Part shown: positions 13,291 through 21,051 of the stretch, piece by piece
How the letters are laid out: each line of letters starts with the position of its first letter
How positions within the stretch are numbered: the first letter of the stretch is position 1
NCBI GenBank assembly: GCA_020025955.1
Contig: JAHHRF010000029.1
Coordinates: 1-22,605 of the forward strand
Source: Sutterella sp.
GTDB lineage: Bacteria > Pseudomonadota > Gammaproteobacteria > Burkholderiales > Burkholderiaceae_F
Direction: 5' to 3'
Length of the DNA: 22,605 nt
Translations under genes and position numbers: made by a program
Notes under the pieces: model-generated
Databases searched by the model: none
What the model was told of the DNA's origin: nothing
What the model saw: the letters and a program-made list of their open reading frames with translations, nothing else

Positions 13291-13346
13291 AAAAAAGCCC
13301 CTTGAGCGCCACGAGAACTCGAATCCGTGGCCCATCAAGGGGCTTT
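13291..13346 (-). terminator. Terminator of the DASS symporter gene
   Basis: Read on the minus strand, AAAGCCCCTTGA (13346-13335) pairs perfectly with TCAAGGGGCTTT (13305-13294), followed by a six-T run that overlaps the stem end (13296-13291). Inside the loop GCCACG pairs with CGTGGC (13331-13326 with 13313-13308). A further 8-bp hairpin, AGAGGGGC / GCCCCTCT (13347-13354 with 13361-13368), stands between it and the stop codon. Confidence 0.85.
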
Positions 13347-13379
13347 AGAGGGGCTTTCTCGCCCCTCTAAGAAGAACCG

Positions 13380-14897
13380 TTAGAGGCTCGGGTCAATGAG
13401 CTTGACCACCAACACGACGACGAAGACGCCAATCACGTTGAGGAAGAAGCCTGCCTTCACCATCTCAGCGATGTGTAAGCGACCCGTACCGAAGACAATC
13501 GCGTTCGGGGGCGTTGCCACCGGCATCATGAAGGCGCACGACGCAGCAATCGCGGTTGCGTAGAGGAGACCCTGCGGGGCAATGGCCAAGCTCTTCGCGG
13601 CCGCTGCAATCAACGGCATCATCGTGGCCGCCAAGGCCGTGTTCGAGGTCACTTCCGTCGTGAAGGTCACGAGGCTTGCCACCCCTAACATCATCCCGGT
13701 TTCGCCGAGACCTGCCAAGACACCAGCCTGCGCACCGATCAAGTCAGCGGCCCCCGTGTTCTTCAACGCAGCCGCCATGGTTAAACCACCGCCGAATAAA
13801 AGGAGCACGTCCCAGGCAATCACTTCTTTCGCGGCCGACCAATCCAAGGCGTGAATGCCACGCTTTAAGTCCACCGGAATCATAAAGAGGATGATCCCTG
13901 CCGTCATGGCAATAACGGTATCCGACAAGCGGGCAAAGGGCTTCATGCCATCGATTTCGATACCACGAATCAAGGGACCAAAGATCCACAAGGCCGCAGC
14001 CATCGCAAAGACAATCAAGACGGCCTTTTCACCGTTGGTCATCTTGCCTAACTTCTTCAATTCGTTGCGAACCCAAGCCTGGCCGCCTTCCATTTCAGGA
14101 AGGTTGCAGGGGTAGAGGATGCGCGTGAGCATGAAGTAGGCCATCGGGAGCATGATCAAGGTCACGGGCAAGCCCACCTTCATCCATTCCACGAAGCTCA
14201 CCTGGTGGTGGTACGTTTGCGAGACAAAGCGCACAAAGATCCCGTTAGGAGGCGACCCAATCAAGGTGGCCATCCCACCGATCGAGGCCGAGTAGGCAAT
14301 CGCCAAGAGGAGCGACACGGTGAAGTTGTGCTCATCCTTACTGATAACGGGACTGGCCTGAGCAGAGCGCACCACGCTCATCACAGCAATGGCAATCGGC
14401 ACCATCATGGCCGCCGTCGCGGTATTCGAGACCCAGGCGGACAAAAAGGCGGTGGCCAACATCAACCCAAGAATCATTTGCTTAGGCTTCGTGCCAAAGA
14501 GCGCAATCATGTGCAGGGCAATACGACGGTCTAAATGCCAACGGTGCACGGCCGCTGCCAACAAGAAGCCACCCAAGAAGAGGAAGATCGTGCCCGAGGC
14601 ATAGTTCTTCATCGCATCAGCTGGCGTTGTGATTTGTAAGAGCGGATACACCACCAACGGCAACATGGCCGTGGCAGCAATCGGTAAGGCTTCGGTAAAC
14701 CACCAGACCGCCATCCACACCGTCACACTTAAACAGGCGCGACCTTCATAGGAAAACGCGACAACATCGCCCGCCCCGTTGGTGTAATGCGTCGGGAGCA
14801 AAAAGAATGTCACCAGCGCCAAGATCGGGCCGACGATAAGCGCAATTAACTTCCCCTTGGGATTTAACGCGCCAATTTCAATACTGGACTCGGTCAT
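13380..14897 (-). CDS. DASS-family (SLC13) anion:sodium symporter
   Basis: 505 aa, about 11-12 membrane segments. It has the two Ser-Asn-Thr signatures that hold sodium and substrate in this family: WVSNTATAAMMVP (SNT at 157-159) and EVTSNTALAATMMP (SNT at 418-420), each paired with a Pro-Pro-Asn motif (GSPPNG 214-219, ATPPNAIVFG 461-470). Such transporters move di- and tricarboxylates (succinate, malate, citrate) or sulfate with Na+. The paired motifs look most like the bacterial dicarboxylate members; the substrate cannot be fixed from sequence. The start at 14897 has a good SD (GGAGG). It is a single-gene unit with a strong terminator. Confidence 0.93.
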   Translation of the reverse strand: MTESSIEIGALNPKGKLIALIVGPILALVTFFLLPTHYTNGAGDVVAFSYEGRACLSVTVWMAVWWFTEALPIAATAMLPLVVYPLLQITTPADAMKNYASGTIFLFLGGFLLAAAVHRWHLDRRIALHMIALFGTKPKQMILGLMLATAFLSAWVSNTATAAMMVPIAIAVMSVVRSAQASPVISKDEHNFTVSLLLAIAYSASIGGMATLIGSPPNGIFVRFVSQTYHHQVSFVEWMKVGLPVTLIMLPMAYFMLTRILYPCNLPEMEGGQAWVRNELKKLGKMTNGEKAVLIVFAMAAALWIFGPLIRGIEIDGMKPFARLSDTVIAMTAGIILFMIPVDLKRGIHALDWSAAKEVIAWDVLLLFGGGLTMAAALKNTGAADLIGAQAGVLAGLGETGMMLGVASLVTFTTEVTSNTALAATMMPLIAAAAKSLAIAPQGLLYATAIAASCAFMMPVATPPNAIVFGTGRLHIAEMVKAGFFLNVIGVFVVVLVVKLIDPSL

Positions 14898-15036
14898 GGA
14901 CCCTCCGTGATCGTTTATGGAGTTCGTCAGCGCGAGAATGAACCCGTCGCGACGCTTCTAAGAAAAATACTACCTGACAAAGTCGAAAAACGTGTCCGAC
15001 TCATTGGACGTATCGTGCACACGAGTCCGATTGAAC

Positions 15037-15052
15037 GTAACAAAATGTAACA
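15037..15052. promoter_or_regulatory. Direct repeat GTAACA with 10-bp period upstream of the symporter gene
   Basis: GTAACA occurs at 15037-15042 and again at 15047-15052, one helical turn apart (TGTTAC twice on the minus strand). It lies about 140 bases upstream of the symporter start. Tandem half-sites on one DNA face are typical for OmpR-type response regulators, but no regulator can be named. Confidence 0.35.
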
Positions 15053-15074
15053 ACAACGGAAAATCGTGCGTAAA

Positions 15075-16160
15075 TTAGCGATTTGACGGGCTTCGCAATA
15101 GTTTTTCCCCTATTGCTTTCATGCACTCGCTCAACGCTTTCCCCGTAGCTGGGAACCCTTCAGAACCCAGCGGGAAGTGAATCATAGCGGTTACGCCCGA
15201 TTTGTGCGCGACTTTTGTGAGTCGAGTCATCCACTGCCATACGGTATCGCACTCAGGCAGGCTATCTAAGGGGAGCACGTCCAGGACCCCCGTTTTCATG
15301 GAAGCCCCCACACATGTGAACCAAGCTCGGGTAAAAAGGCGCGCCTTTTCGCTCGTGAGCGCAAGCGTCTCACGGGTGCTGGGCGTCAGTGAGGGGCTCT
15401 CTTGAGTGACCAGGACGCCTTCCAAGACCACCCCTTCAGCGCCTACAAGCGTTAAGGCTTGGGCGCTCTCTGGCGTCGCCACCCCGCCCCAGGCGTAGGT
15501 AGGAAGCCCCGTTGCACGGGCAATGGATTCGGTCAGACTCATCGTCCCCAGCATGAGGGTATTGGGGCTTTCAAAATTGAGGCGCACGCCGCCTGCGTCC
15601 GCACTTTGTGCAATAACGGCATCGACCCCGGCCGCACGAAGGACTTTCCCTTCTAAGAGGCTCGTAGCAACCCCCACGTTTAAGAGGCCCTTTTCTTCTA
15701 AGCGATCAGCTTCCGGTTCTCGAAAGCCCCCTGCAAGACTAATGAGCGCCACGGCGCCCGATTCGATCGCCACGTCAAACAGTGCATCAAAGTGATGGGT
15801 ATCTGGGGGCAAGGCCGCTTGAATCGCCGCCATCGAGGTGCCGGCAGCCCGAGCGAAATCCTCAAGCGCTTCCGTCACCGCCACCAAGTTGTCCCCGTCG
15901 AGCGTAAAACTCTCGCGCGGGATATCAAGCGCCACCGCAAAGGGCTTCTCAGAGCGCGACTTAAAGTCGTCAATCGCTTGAGCGAGTTCCGTCGGGGTGA
16001 GCCCGCGAGCAACCAGAACGCCCAGCCCCCCGAGGTTTGAAACGGCGGCCGCTACGTCCGGTGTGCCATAGAAAGGGTCAGGCGCATTCATTAACGGTAA
16101 GGCAACCCCTACACGCTCAAAAAACGGCGTCGGGTCAATGGGTTTAAAGCGCGCTGACAT
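15075..16160 (-). CDS. Nitronate monooxygenase-like FMN protein
   Basis: 361 aa from the ATG at 16160. It reads as a TIM-barrel of the nitronate monooxygenase / 2-nitropropane dioxygenase family: VALPLMNAPDPFYGTPDVAAAV and SNLGGLGVL at the N-terminus, SGAVALISLAGGF in the middle, then GVDAVIAQSADAGGVR, where QSxDAGG matches the family's Q(G)xEAGGH phosphate-binding motif, followed by PTYAWGGVATPESAQALTLVGAEGVVLEG. The usual His after AGG is replaced by Val. Members oxidise alkyl nitronates with FMN and O2; others are enoyl reductases, so the substrate is open. SD AAGGAG sits 9 bases before this ATG; an earlier ATG at 16169 directly abuts the SD and is unlikely. Confidence 0.85.
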   Translation of the reverse strand: MSARFKPIDPTPFFERVGVALPLMNAPDPFYGTPDVAAAVSNLGGLGVLVARGLTPTELAQAIDDFKSRSEKPFAVALDIPRESFTLDGDNLVAVTEALEDFARAAGTSMAAIQAALPPDTHHFDALFDVAIESGAVALISLAGGFREPEADRLEEKGLLNVGVATSLLEGKVLRAAGVDAVIAQSADAGGVRLNFESPNTLMLGTMSLTESIARATGLPTYAWGGVATPESAQALTLVGAEGVVLEGVLVTQESPSLTPSTRETLALTSEKARLFTRAWFTCVGASMKTGVLDVLPLDSLPECDTVWQWMTRLTKVAHKSGVTAMIHFPLGSEGFPATGKALSECMKAIGEKLLRSPSNR

Positions 16161-16229
16161 TTTTCTCATCTCCTTATTTCACACACCAACTCAATCGATT
16201 CCCCTCAAAAGTCCAGAGGGGCAAGGTCT

Positions 16230-16235
16230 ATTGTA
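16230..16235 (-). promoter_or_regulatory. Candidate -10 of the nitronate monooxygenase-like gene
   Basis: TACAAT on the minus strand, in the context GATACAATAGAC that resembles those of hemG and fadD. No clear -35. A short hairpin (CCCCTC / GAGGGG, 16201-16221) would be in the leader. Confidence 0.4.
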
Positions 16236-16369
16236 TCGAAGGGACACCCCGAATCCCCTTTGCCTCTCGCTTTCCCTAGGGGTTTTTAGCCCGAGACGAA
16301 GCCGTCTTGTGTATAGTTAATCCCTTCAGACTTAATACAGATACTTTCACTCTCTGAAATCAGGGAGAT

Positions 16370-16403
16370 AGGTGAGGTAACGGTCCTCGTGACCGACTCA
16401 CCT
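16370..16403 (+). promoter_or_regulatory. Stem-loop just upstream of mnmA
   Basis: AGGTGAG (16370-16376) pairs with CTCACCT (16397-16403); inside, CGGTC (16381-16385) pairs with GACCG (16391-16395). It ends 16 bases before the ATG and has no U-tract. The strong SD-like AGGTGAG is in its left arm; the weak AGGG nearer the start stays free. Confidence 0.55.
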
Positions 16404-16419
16404 TAGGACACACAGGGCT

Positions 16420-17508
16420 ATGAGTAAAAAAACGGTTGTCATTGGGCTCTCCGGCGGGGTCGATTCCTCGGTGAGCGCCTGGCTCTTAAAGGAACAGGGC
16501 TATAACGTCATTGGTCTTTTCATGAAGAATTGGGAAGATGACGATGACAGCGAATATTGTTCGTCGCGTCAGGACTTCTTGGACGCCTCGAGCGTGGCCG
16601 ACGTGCTCGGCATCGACATGGAAGCCGTCAACTTCGCCAAAGAATATAAAGAGCGCGTGTTTGCCGACTTCTTGCGTGAATATTCCGCGGGTCGCACCCC
16701 GAACCCGGACGTGCTTTGCAATGCGGAAATCAAATTCAAGGCGTTCTTAGACCACGCCATGACCTTGGGCGCGGACTACATCGCCACGGGTCACTACGCA
16801 CGCGTGCGTCACACCGACCACGGTGTGCAGTTATTGCGCGGGCTCGATCCCAAGAAAGATCAGAGCTACTTCTTGCACCGCTTAACGCAGGCGCAGTTAG
16901 AAAACGTGCTCTTCCCGGTGGGGGAACTTGAGAAAACCGAAGTGCGTCGTATTGCCGACCAGCTTCAGTTACCCAACGCGAAGAAGAAAGACTCCACGGG
17001 GATCTGCTTCATTGGTGAGCGTCCTTTCCGTGAATTCTTGAATCGTTACCTCCCGACGCACCCCGGTCCCATGAAGACGCCCGACGGCAAGGTCGTGGGT
17101 GAACACATGGGGTTAAGTTTCTACACCTTGGGGCAACGCAAGGGCATTGGTGTAGGCGGTCGACAGGATTCCACGGGGGAACCGTGGTTTGTGGCACGCA
17201 AAGACATCAAGACCAATACCCTTTGGATCTGTCAGGGGCACGACCATCCGTGGTTGCTCTCGCACGAATTAAATGCCGTAGAACCGAGCTGGGTATCGGG
17301 CACGGCCCCGTCGATCGACGAAACGGTCACGGTGAAGACCCGTTATCGTCAGCCAGACGGTCCCTGTAAGCTCCTTTATAGCGCAGAGAATAAGTTCACC
17401 TTAGGCTTTGACGATCCCCAGTGGGCTGCCACCCCGGGGCAGAGCGCCGTGCTCTATCAAGGGGACGTGTGTTTAGGGGGCGGCTTCATCGATTCGATCA
17501 AGCACTAA
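16420..17508 (+). CDS. mnmA: tRNA-specific 2-thiouridylase MnmA
   Basis: 362 aa. MnmA activates U34 of tRNA-Lys, -Glu and -Gln with ATP and inserts sulfur to make 2-thiouridine. The PP-loop GLSGGVDSSVSAWLL (SGGVDS 11-16) binds ATP. The two catalytic cysteines are in place: Cys100 in PDVLCNAEIKF and Cys196 in DSTGICFIGERPF. The tRNA-binding motifs MKNWEDDD, GHYAR, KKDQSYFL and the C-terminal barrel with GQSAVLY are all visible. Length is typical. The SD is weak (AGGG) and a stem-loop lies just upstream. A convergent terminator follows. A substrate, tRNA-Lys(UUU), is encoded 3.7 kb downstream in this window. Confidence 0.98.
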   Translation: MSKKTVVIGLSGGVDSSVSAWLLKEQGYNVIGLFMKNWEDDDDSEYCSSRQDFLDASSVADVLGIDMEAVNFAKEYKERVFADFLREYSAGRTPNPDVLCNAEIKFKAFLDHAMTLGADYIATGHYARVRHTDHGVQLLRGLDPKKDQSYFLHRLTQAQLENVLFPVGELEKTEVRRIADQLQLPNAKKKDSTGICFIGERPFREFLNRYLPTHPGPMKTPDGKVVGEHMGLSFYTLGQRKGIGVGGRQDSTGEPWFVARKDIKTNTLWICQGHDHPWLLSHELNAVEPSWVSGTAPSIDETVTVKTRYRQPDGPCKLLYSAENKFTLGFDDPQWAATPGQSAVLYQGDVCLGGGFIDSIKH

Positions 17509-17529
17509 GCCACCCAACACCATCCAGCA

Positions 17530-17566
17530 AAAAGGCTCGCTTCCCCTTCATGGAAACGAGCCTTTT
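17530..17566. terminator. Bidirectional terminator between mnmA and the TerC gene
   Basis: AAAAGGCTCG (17530-17539) pairs with CGAGCCTTTT (17557-17566), extended by TTCC / GGAA after one mismatch. Runs of A on the left and T on the right let it work on both strands. Confidence 0.85.
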
Positions 17567-17581
17567 ATTTGGGCTTAATTT

Positions 17582-18295
17582 TTAGTTTTGCTTGGCTTTC
17601 TTTTCTAAAGCCTTACCCCAGAAGTGACCCAGAGCCACTACCAAGATTGCACAGCCAGCGCTTAAAGGATAGTGAAGCGTGAAGCTCAATTCCGGCCAAC
17701 GCGTCTGGAAGAAAGCGTCCGTGACCATCATGGAGCCAGCAATCCAACCCAAGAGCCCGGCGCCGAAGTAGATGATGACGGGGAAGCGTTCAATAAACTT
17801 CAAGATGATCTGGGAGCCAAAGACGATAAAGGGAACCGCCACTAAGAGGCCGAAGATCACCAACATCATCTGATGTTCGCCAGGGGCCTGTTGAGCGGCA
17901 CCCGCAATGGCGATCACGTTATCCAAGCTCATCACAAAGTCAGCAATGATGATGGTCTTCACGGCATTCCAGAGCTGGGCACTGGCTTCCACTTCAGAGT
18001 GATCTTCTTCAGGAAGGAGCAACTTGGCGCCAATCCAGATCAAGAGCAAACCACCCACAAACTTCAAGAAGGGCAAATCCAAGACCAAGACGGCGACCGT
18101 GATCAAGAGCACGCGAAGGCCGATCGCCCCAGCGGTCCCCCAAAGGATCCCCTTGGTGCGTAAATTGGCCGGGAGGTTGCGGCAGGCCATGGCGATAACA
18201 ACGGCATTGTCACCACCTAATAAGATGTCAATCATGATGATCTGCCCCACGGCAGCCCAATGCACGTTGACTAAAAATTCCCAAATGTATTCCAC
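17582..18295 (-). CDS. TerC/YjbE-family membrane protein, probable metal exporter
   Basis: 237 aa with about seven membrane helices. It carries the paired Asp-Asn motifs of the TerC family: MIDILLGGDNAVVIAMA (Asp23, Asp29) and IIIADFVMSLDNVIAIAG (Asp119, Asp125), placed within membrane helices where they can bind a cation. The extra PEEDHSEVE linker and length fit the YjbE-type branch, several members of which export manganese. The start is taken as GTG 18295, 6 bases after AGGAG; a TTG at 18301 directly abuts the SD. A candidate -10 (TAGAAT) lies about 46 bases upstream. I looked for a yybP-ykoY manganese riboswitch in the short leader and saw none, so the metal stays an inference. Confidence 0.88.
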   Translation of the reverse strand: MEYIWEFLVNVHWAAVGQIIMIDILLGGDNAVVIAMACRNLPANLRTKGILWGTAGAIGLRVLLITVAVLVLDLPFLKFVGGLLLIWIGAKLLLPEEDHSEVEASAQLWNAVKTIIIADFVMSLDNVIAIAGAAQQAPGEHQMMLVIFGLLVAVPFIVFGSQIILKFIERFPVIIYFGAGLLGWIAGSMMVTDAFFQTRWPELSFTLHYPLSAGCAILVVALGHFWGKALEKKAKQN

Positions 18296-18340
18296 CCGCA
18301 ACTCCTCTCGTTTGTGATGTTTTTTTAATATAGGGTTGTG

Positions 18341-18346
18341 ATTCTA
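18341..18346 (-). promoter_or_regulatory. Candidate -10 of the TerC-family gene
   Basis: TAGAAT on the minus strand (one mismatch to TATAAT) lies 46 bases upstream of the GTG start. The -35 is poor. Confidence 0.4.
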
Positions 18347-18380
18347 GCAGAGGAAACCCTCATTGCTCAGAACAACCCCA

Positions 18381-18401
18381 CCCTGTCAGATCGACACAGG
18401 G
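18381..18401 (-). terminator. Weak hairpin at the end of recX
   Basis: CCCTGT (18401-18396) pairs with ACAGGG (18386-18381) on the minus strand, directly after the TAG stop of recX. There is no clean U-tract, so read-through into the TerC gene is possible. Confidence 0.4.
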
Positions 18402-19586
18402 CTATTCAATTTCTTCATCCGGATTGACTTCGCCTCGAATCACGCTCATGACAGAGGAAAAGCTAAAACCGCGGTACGTGAGATAGCGAATCTGACGTTC
18501 ACGTTCTTTTCGATCCGTCGGTTTTTCACCAAATCGTCGTTCCCAAAGTCGGTAACACCGCACGACCTCACTTTCGGTGAGATTCTCCATCGCGGCTTCC
18601 ACCGCTTCAGGCTTCACCCCTTGCTGACGAAGTTCGTAACGAAGTTTTCGATCCCCTTGCGTGCGGGCTTTCTGTTCCGTGCGCATGACTGCAAAGCGTT
18701 CGTCAGATAAATAGTTGAGTTTTTCTAATTCATCTAAGACGCGCTCGATTTCATCTGGGTCATCTTCTTCCGTTAACCCTTGACGAAGTTTCGCTTCCAG
18801 CCCCTTTCGTGCGTACTCACGTCGCGCCAAGGCGTTTAAGGCGCGCGCCATCAAACTTTGCGTGGGACGCGGTTTGCGAGCGCGAACGGGACGATCATTC
18901 CTTTCATCGGGGTCAAAGCTCTTTACCCCAGAGCGCGGATCCTCCGGTTCATCCTCCAAAGGATTAAAGGCTTTCTTTTTAACGCGCGGTTTACGAGGAA
19001 CCTTGGGGGTCGTGCGAGCGGGTTTAGCTTTGGTCTTGGGGGCGAGCAGCGTTGCCGCAGGTGCCACGAGTTCCAGAATGTTGGCTTTAGCGAGGTCGTC
19101 TGACGGGGCTGGCTCGTTGCTCGATTCGATCTCCCACGGCACGTCGTTGGGAACGTCGTCGTTGGGAACGTCCACCGTCCAGTCGGGGGTCGACACCTCA
19201 GGATTTAAATAGTCAAACGGCGTATCAAACCCGGGATCGAGCTTTAAGAAGGGCTCGTCATCCATGGCGCTTGACGACACGGAGGGCGTAATCGAGGGAA
19301 TTCCTCGAGGCGCAGTTGTCGAGTCGTCGACAATCTTATCGGGCACTTCGTCCTGACCCGCACGGCGTAGGCTTGGGATCGCATCGAAGTCATCTTCCGT
19401 GAAGACCTCACCCACTGAGGGCGTAAACGCGCGCCCCAGGGACTTTACGCCCGAGGGAACGCGGTCAGTATTAGAGGTCAACACGCTCGGTCGACGCGGC
19501 GCCGCTGCACGACGCTTGGTGCGTTTCTGTGCTGGGGCCTCCTCGGCCAGCTCTTCGAATAAAACTAAGGTCGTCTCTTTAGCCAT
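18402..19586 (-). CDS. recX: RecX regulator with a long N-terminal extension
   Basis: 394 aa from the ATG at 19586 (MAKETTLVLFEELAEE). The C-terminal part, about residues 244-386, is a full RecX domain of three-helix repeats: SLMARALNALARREYARKGL, then ERVLDELEKLNYLSDERFA, RTQGDRKLRYELRQQGV and RQIRYLTYRGFSFSSVMSVI. RecX binds the RecA filament groove and limits its activity. RecX proteins are usually 150-200 residues, so about 240 residues here are extra: low-complexity, Pro/Asp/Ser-rich with a basic patch (APKTKAKPARTTPK, RKPRVKKK) just before the domain. It lies 116 bases after recA on the same strand, with a hairpin terminator in between. An in-frame start at 19643 would put coding sequence inside that terminator, so it is rejected. 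Confidence 0.9.
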   Translation of the reverse strand: MAKETTLVLFEELAEEAPAQKRTKRRAAAPRRPSVLTSNTDRVPSGVKSLGRAFTPSVGEVFTEDDFDAIPSLRRAGQDEVPDKIVDDSTTAPRGIPSITPSVSSSAMDDEPFLKLDPGFDTPFDYLNPEVSTPDWTVDVPNDDVPNDVPWEIESSNEPAPSDDLAKANILELVAPAATLLAPKTKAKPARTTPKVPRKPRVKKKAFNPLEDEPEDPRSGVKSFDPDERNDRPVRARKPRPTQSLMARALNALARREYARKGLEAKLRQGLTEEDDPDEIERVLDELEKLNYLSDERFAVMRTEQKARTQGDRKLRYELRQQGVKPEAVEAAMENLTESEVVRCYRLWERRFGEKPTDRKERERQIRYLTYRGFSFSSVMSVIRGEVNPDEEIE

Positions 19587-19598
19587 AAGCCTGAGTAG

Positions 19599-19693
19599 AA
19601 AAAAGAAACCCCCAAGAGGGCAACGCCCGATGGGACAACCCATCGCGTCAACCTATAGGGGGTTGGTGACGGGAGCGTGACGTTCACGCTCCC
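19599..19693 (-). terminator. Composite terminator between recA and recX
   Basis: Minus strand, in order: a perfect 10-bp hairpin (19693-19684 GGGAGCGTGA with 19680-19671), then AACCCCC (19664-19658) pairing with GGGGGTT (19613-19607). Between these arms lie CGATGGG / CCCATCG (19645-19639 with 19634-19628) and GGGC / GCCC. Six Ts (19604-19599) follow after one C. It ends 12 bases before the recX start codon. Confidence 0.7.
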
Positions 19694-19702
19694 TCGAAAC
19701 CA

Positions 19703-20794
19703 TTACATTTCGCCGTCGTCAGCGAAGTCGTCATCGTCGTCGGCACTCACGGCCGTCCCAACGTGAACACCCTTCATTTCACGGACCTTGGTTTCGATGT
19801 CATTTAAGAGATCCGGATTGGCTTCTAAGAAGTCACGCACCTTTTCCTTACCCTGACCCAAGCGCTGATCGCCGTAGGAGTACCAGGCACCCGACTTGTC
19901 GAGAACGTTCAATTCCGTGGCGATATCGATGATTTCGCCAATCTTGGAGATCCCTTCACCGTAGAGGATGTCAAAGACCGCCTGCTTGAAGGGGGGCGCC
20001 ACCTTGTTCTTCACGACCTTAACGCGGGTCTGGTTACCGATGACTTCATCGCCCTTCTTCACGGCGCCAATGCGACGAATGTCTAAACGCACGGAGCTAT
20101 AGAACTTCAAGGCATTACCGCCCGTCGTGGTTTCGGCGTTGCCGTAGCCACCAATCTTCTGACGGATCTGGTTAATAAAGACCACCATGGACTTCGTCTT
20201 CTGGATGGAGCTCGTCAACTTACGAAGGGCCTGACTCATTAAGCGAGCCTGGAGACCCGGCAACGAGTCACCCATTTCACCCATGATTTCAGACTTCGGG
20301 GTCAAGGCAGCCACCGAGTCAATCACGACCAAGTCAACGGTGCCGGAGCGCACCAAAGCGTCCGTGATTTCGAGAGCCTGTTCACCGGCGTCTGGCTGGC
20401 TAATCAAGAGTTCCTGAAGGTTCACACCCAACTTCTGCGCGTAGCCCACGTCCAAAGCGTGTTCCGCGTCCACGAAAGCGCAGGTGCCACCCTTCTTTTG
20501 CATCTCTGCAATCAAGTGAAGGGTCAACGTGGTCTTACCCGAACTTTCCGGACCGTAGATTTCGATCACACGACCACGCGGCAAGCCGCCAACGCCCAAG
20601 GCTAAGTCCAGACCTAACGAACCCGTGGAAACCGTTTCCACGTTTTCGATTTCTTCGCCTTCGGCCATACGCATGATGGAGCCCTTGCCGAACTGCTTTT
20701 CAATGGCAGCCATGGCGGCGTCTAAGGCCTTTTTACGTTCGCTATCGCCTTCGATGCGATTCACAGGGGACGGGTTCTTGTCTTTCGAGGCCAT
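19703..20794 (-). CDS. recA: Recombinase RecA
   Basis: 363 aa. RecA forms ATP-dependent filaments on single-stranded DNA, drives strand exchange and triggers LexA cleavage. Visible motifs: the N-terminal polymerisation helix KKALDAAMAAIEKQFGKGSI, Walker A GPESSGKTT (81-89), the Walker B strand DLVVIDSVAALTP, L1 loop MGDSLPGLQARLMSQAL, FINQIRQKIG with L2 loop GYGNAETTTGGNALKFY, and an acidic C-terminal tail (DDDDDFADD). Length is typical. The ATG at 20794 is 6 bases after AGGAG; another ATG at 20800 directly abuts that SD and would give MSMASK. No LexA box of the CTG-N10-CAG type is visible in the 200 bases upstream. Confidence 0.98.
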   Translation of the reverse strand: MASKDKNPSPVNRIEGDSERKKALDAAMAAIEKQFGKGSIMRMAEGEEIENVETVSTGSLGLDLALGVGGLPRGRVIEIYGPESSGKTTLTLHLIAEMQKKGGTCAFVDAEHALDVGYAQKLGVNLQELLISQPDAGEQALEITDALVRSGTVDLVVIDSVAALTPKSEIMGEMGDSLPGLQARLMSQALRKLTSSIQKTKSMVVFINQIRQKIGGYGNAETTTGGNALKFYSSVRLDIRRIGAVKKGDEVIGNQTRVKVVKNKVAPPFKQAVFDILYGEGISKIGEIIDIATELNVLDKSGAWYSYGDQRLGQGKEKVRDFLEANPDLLNDIETKVREMKGVHVGTAVSADDDDDFADDGEM

Positions 20795-20850
20795 GCTCAT
20801 CTCCTAAAGAGTTTTCGAAGCCCTACTCGCCGTAGCGTTGGGTTCGATTC

Positions 20851-20939
20851 GTGCGAAATCTACCGTATCAAACGATGATACGGAGCTTTCTTCTAATTTC
20901 GATTTAAGTCACTAAATCAATACGGTAGTAATTCGCACT
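20851..20939 (-). promoter_or_regulatory. Alternative stem-loops in the recA leader
   Basis: On the minus strand, GTGCGAA (20939-20933) and TACCGTAT (20928-20921) pair with ATACGGTA (20868-20861 region) and TTCGCAC (20857-20851). The same TGATACGG segment (about 20869-20862) can pair locally with CCGTATCA (about 20882-20875) over a 5-nt loop. The long-range and local stems use the same bases and exclude each other. A possible -10 (TATGAT, 20963-20958) would place both stems in the transcript. Confidence 0.5.
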
Positions 20940-20957
20940 GGTTTAACTGATGGACTC

Positions 20958-20963
20958 ATCATA
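20958..20963 (-). promoter_or_regulatory. Candidate -10 of recA
   Basis: TATGAT on the minus strand (one mismatch to TATAAT). The -35 is weak. A second option further upstream is TTGTTA, an 18-base spacer, then TACACT (about 21016-20987). The leader would be 157-190 bases. Confidence 0.35.
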
Positions 20964-21051
20964 ACCCAGTTTCTCGAACATTGGCTAGTGTATTTTGTTA
21001 TGGTTAACCCTAACAAATTACAGTATGCGACACAGAATGACGCTTTAAGGC

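Noticed and set aside
13306..13331. tRNA fragment in the terminator loop (T-loop-like TTCGAG)
   Set aside because: Only a 6-bp stem and loop are present; there is no D-arm, anticodon arm or acceptor stem.
18302..18400. yybP-ykoY manganese riboswitch before the TerC-family gene
   Set aside because: The leader is short and I could not find the conserved motif bases or the stems.
19587..19643. Earlier recX start giving MGCPIGRCPLGG
   Set aside because: It lies inside the recA terminator and lacks an SD.
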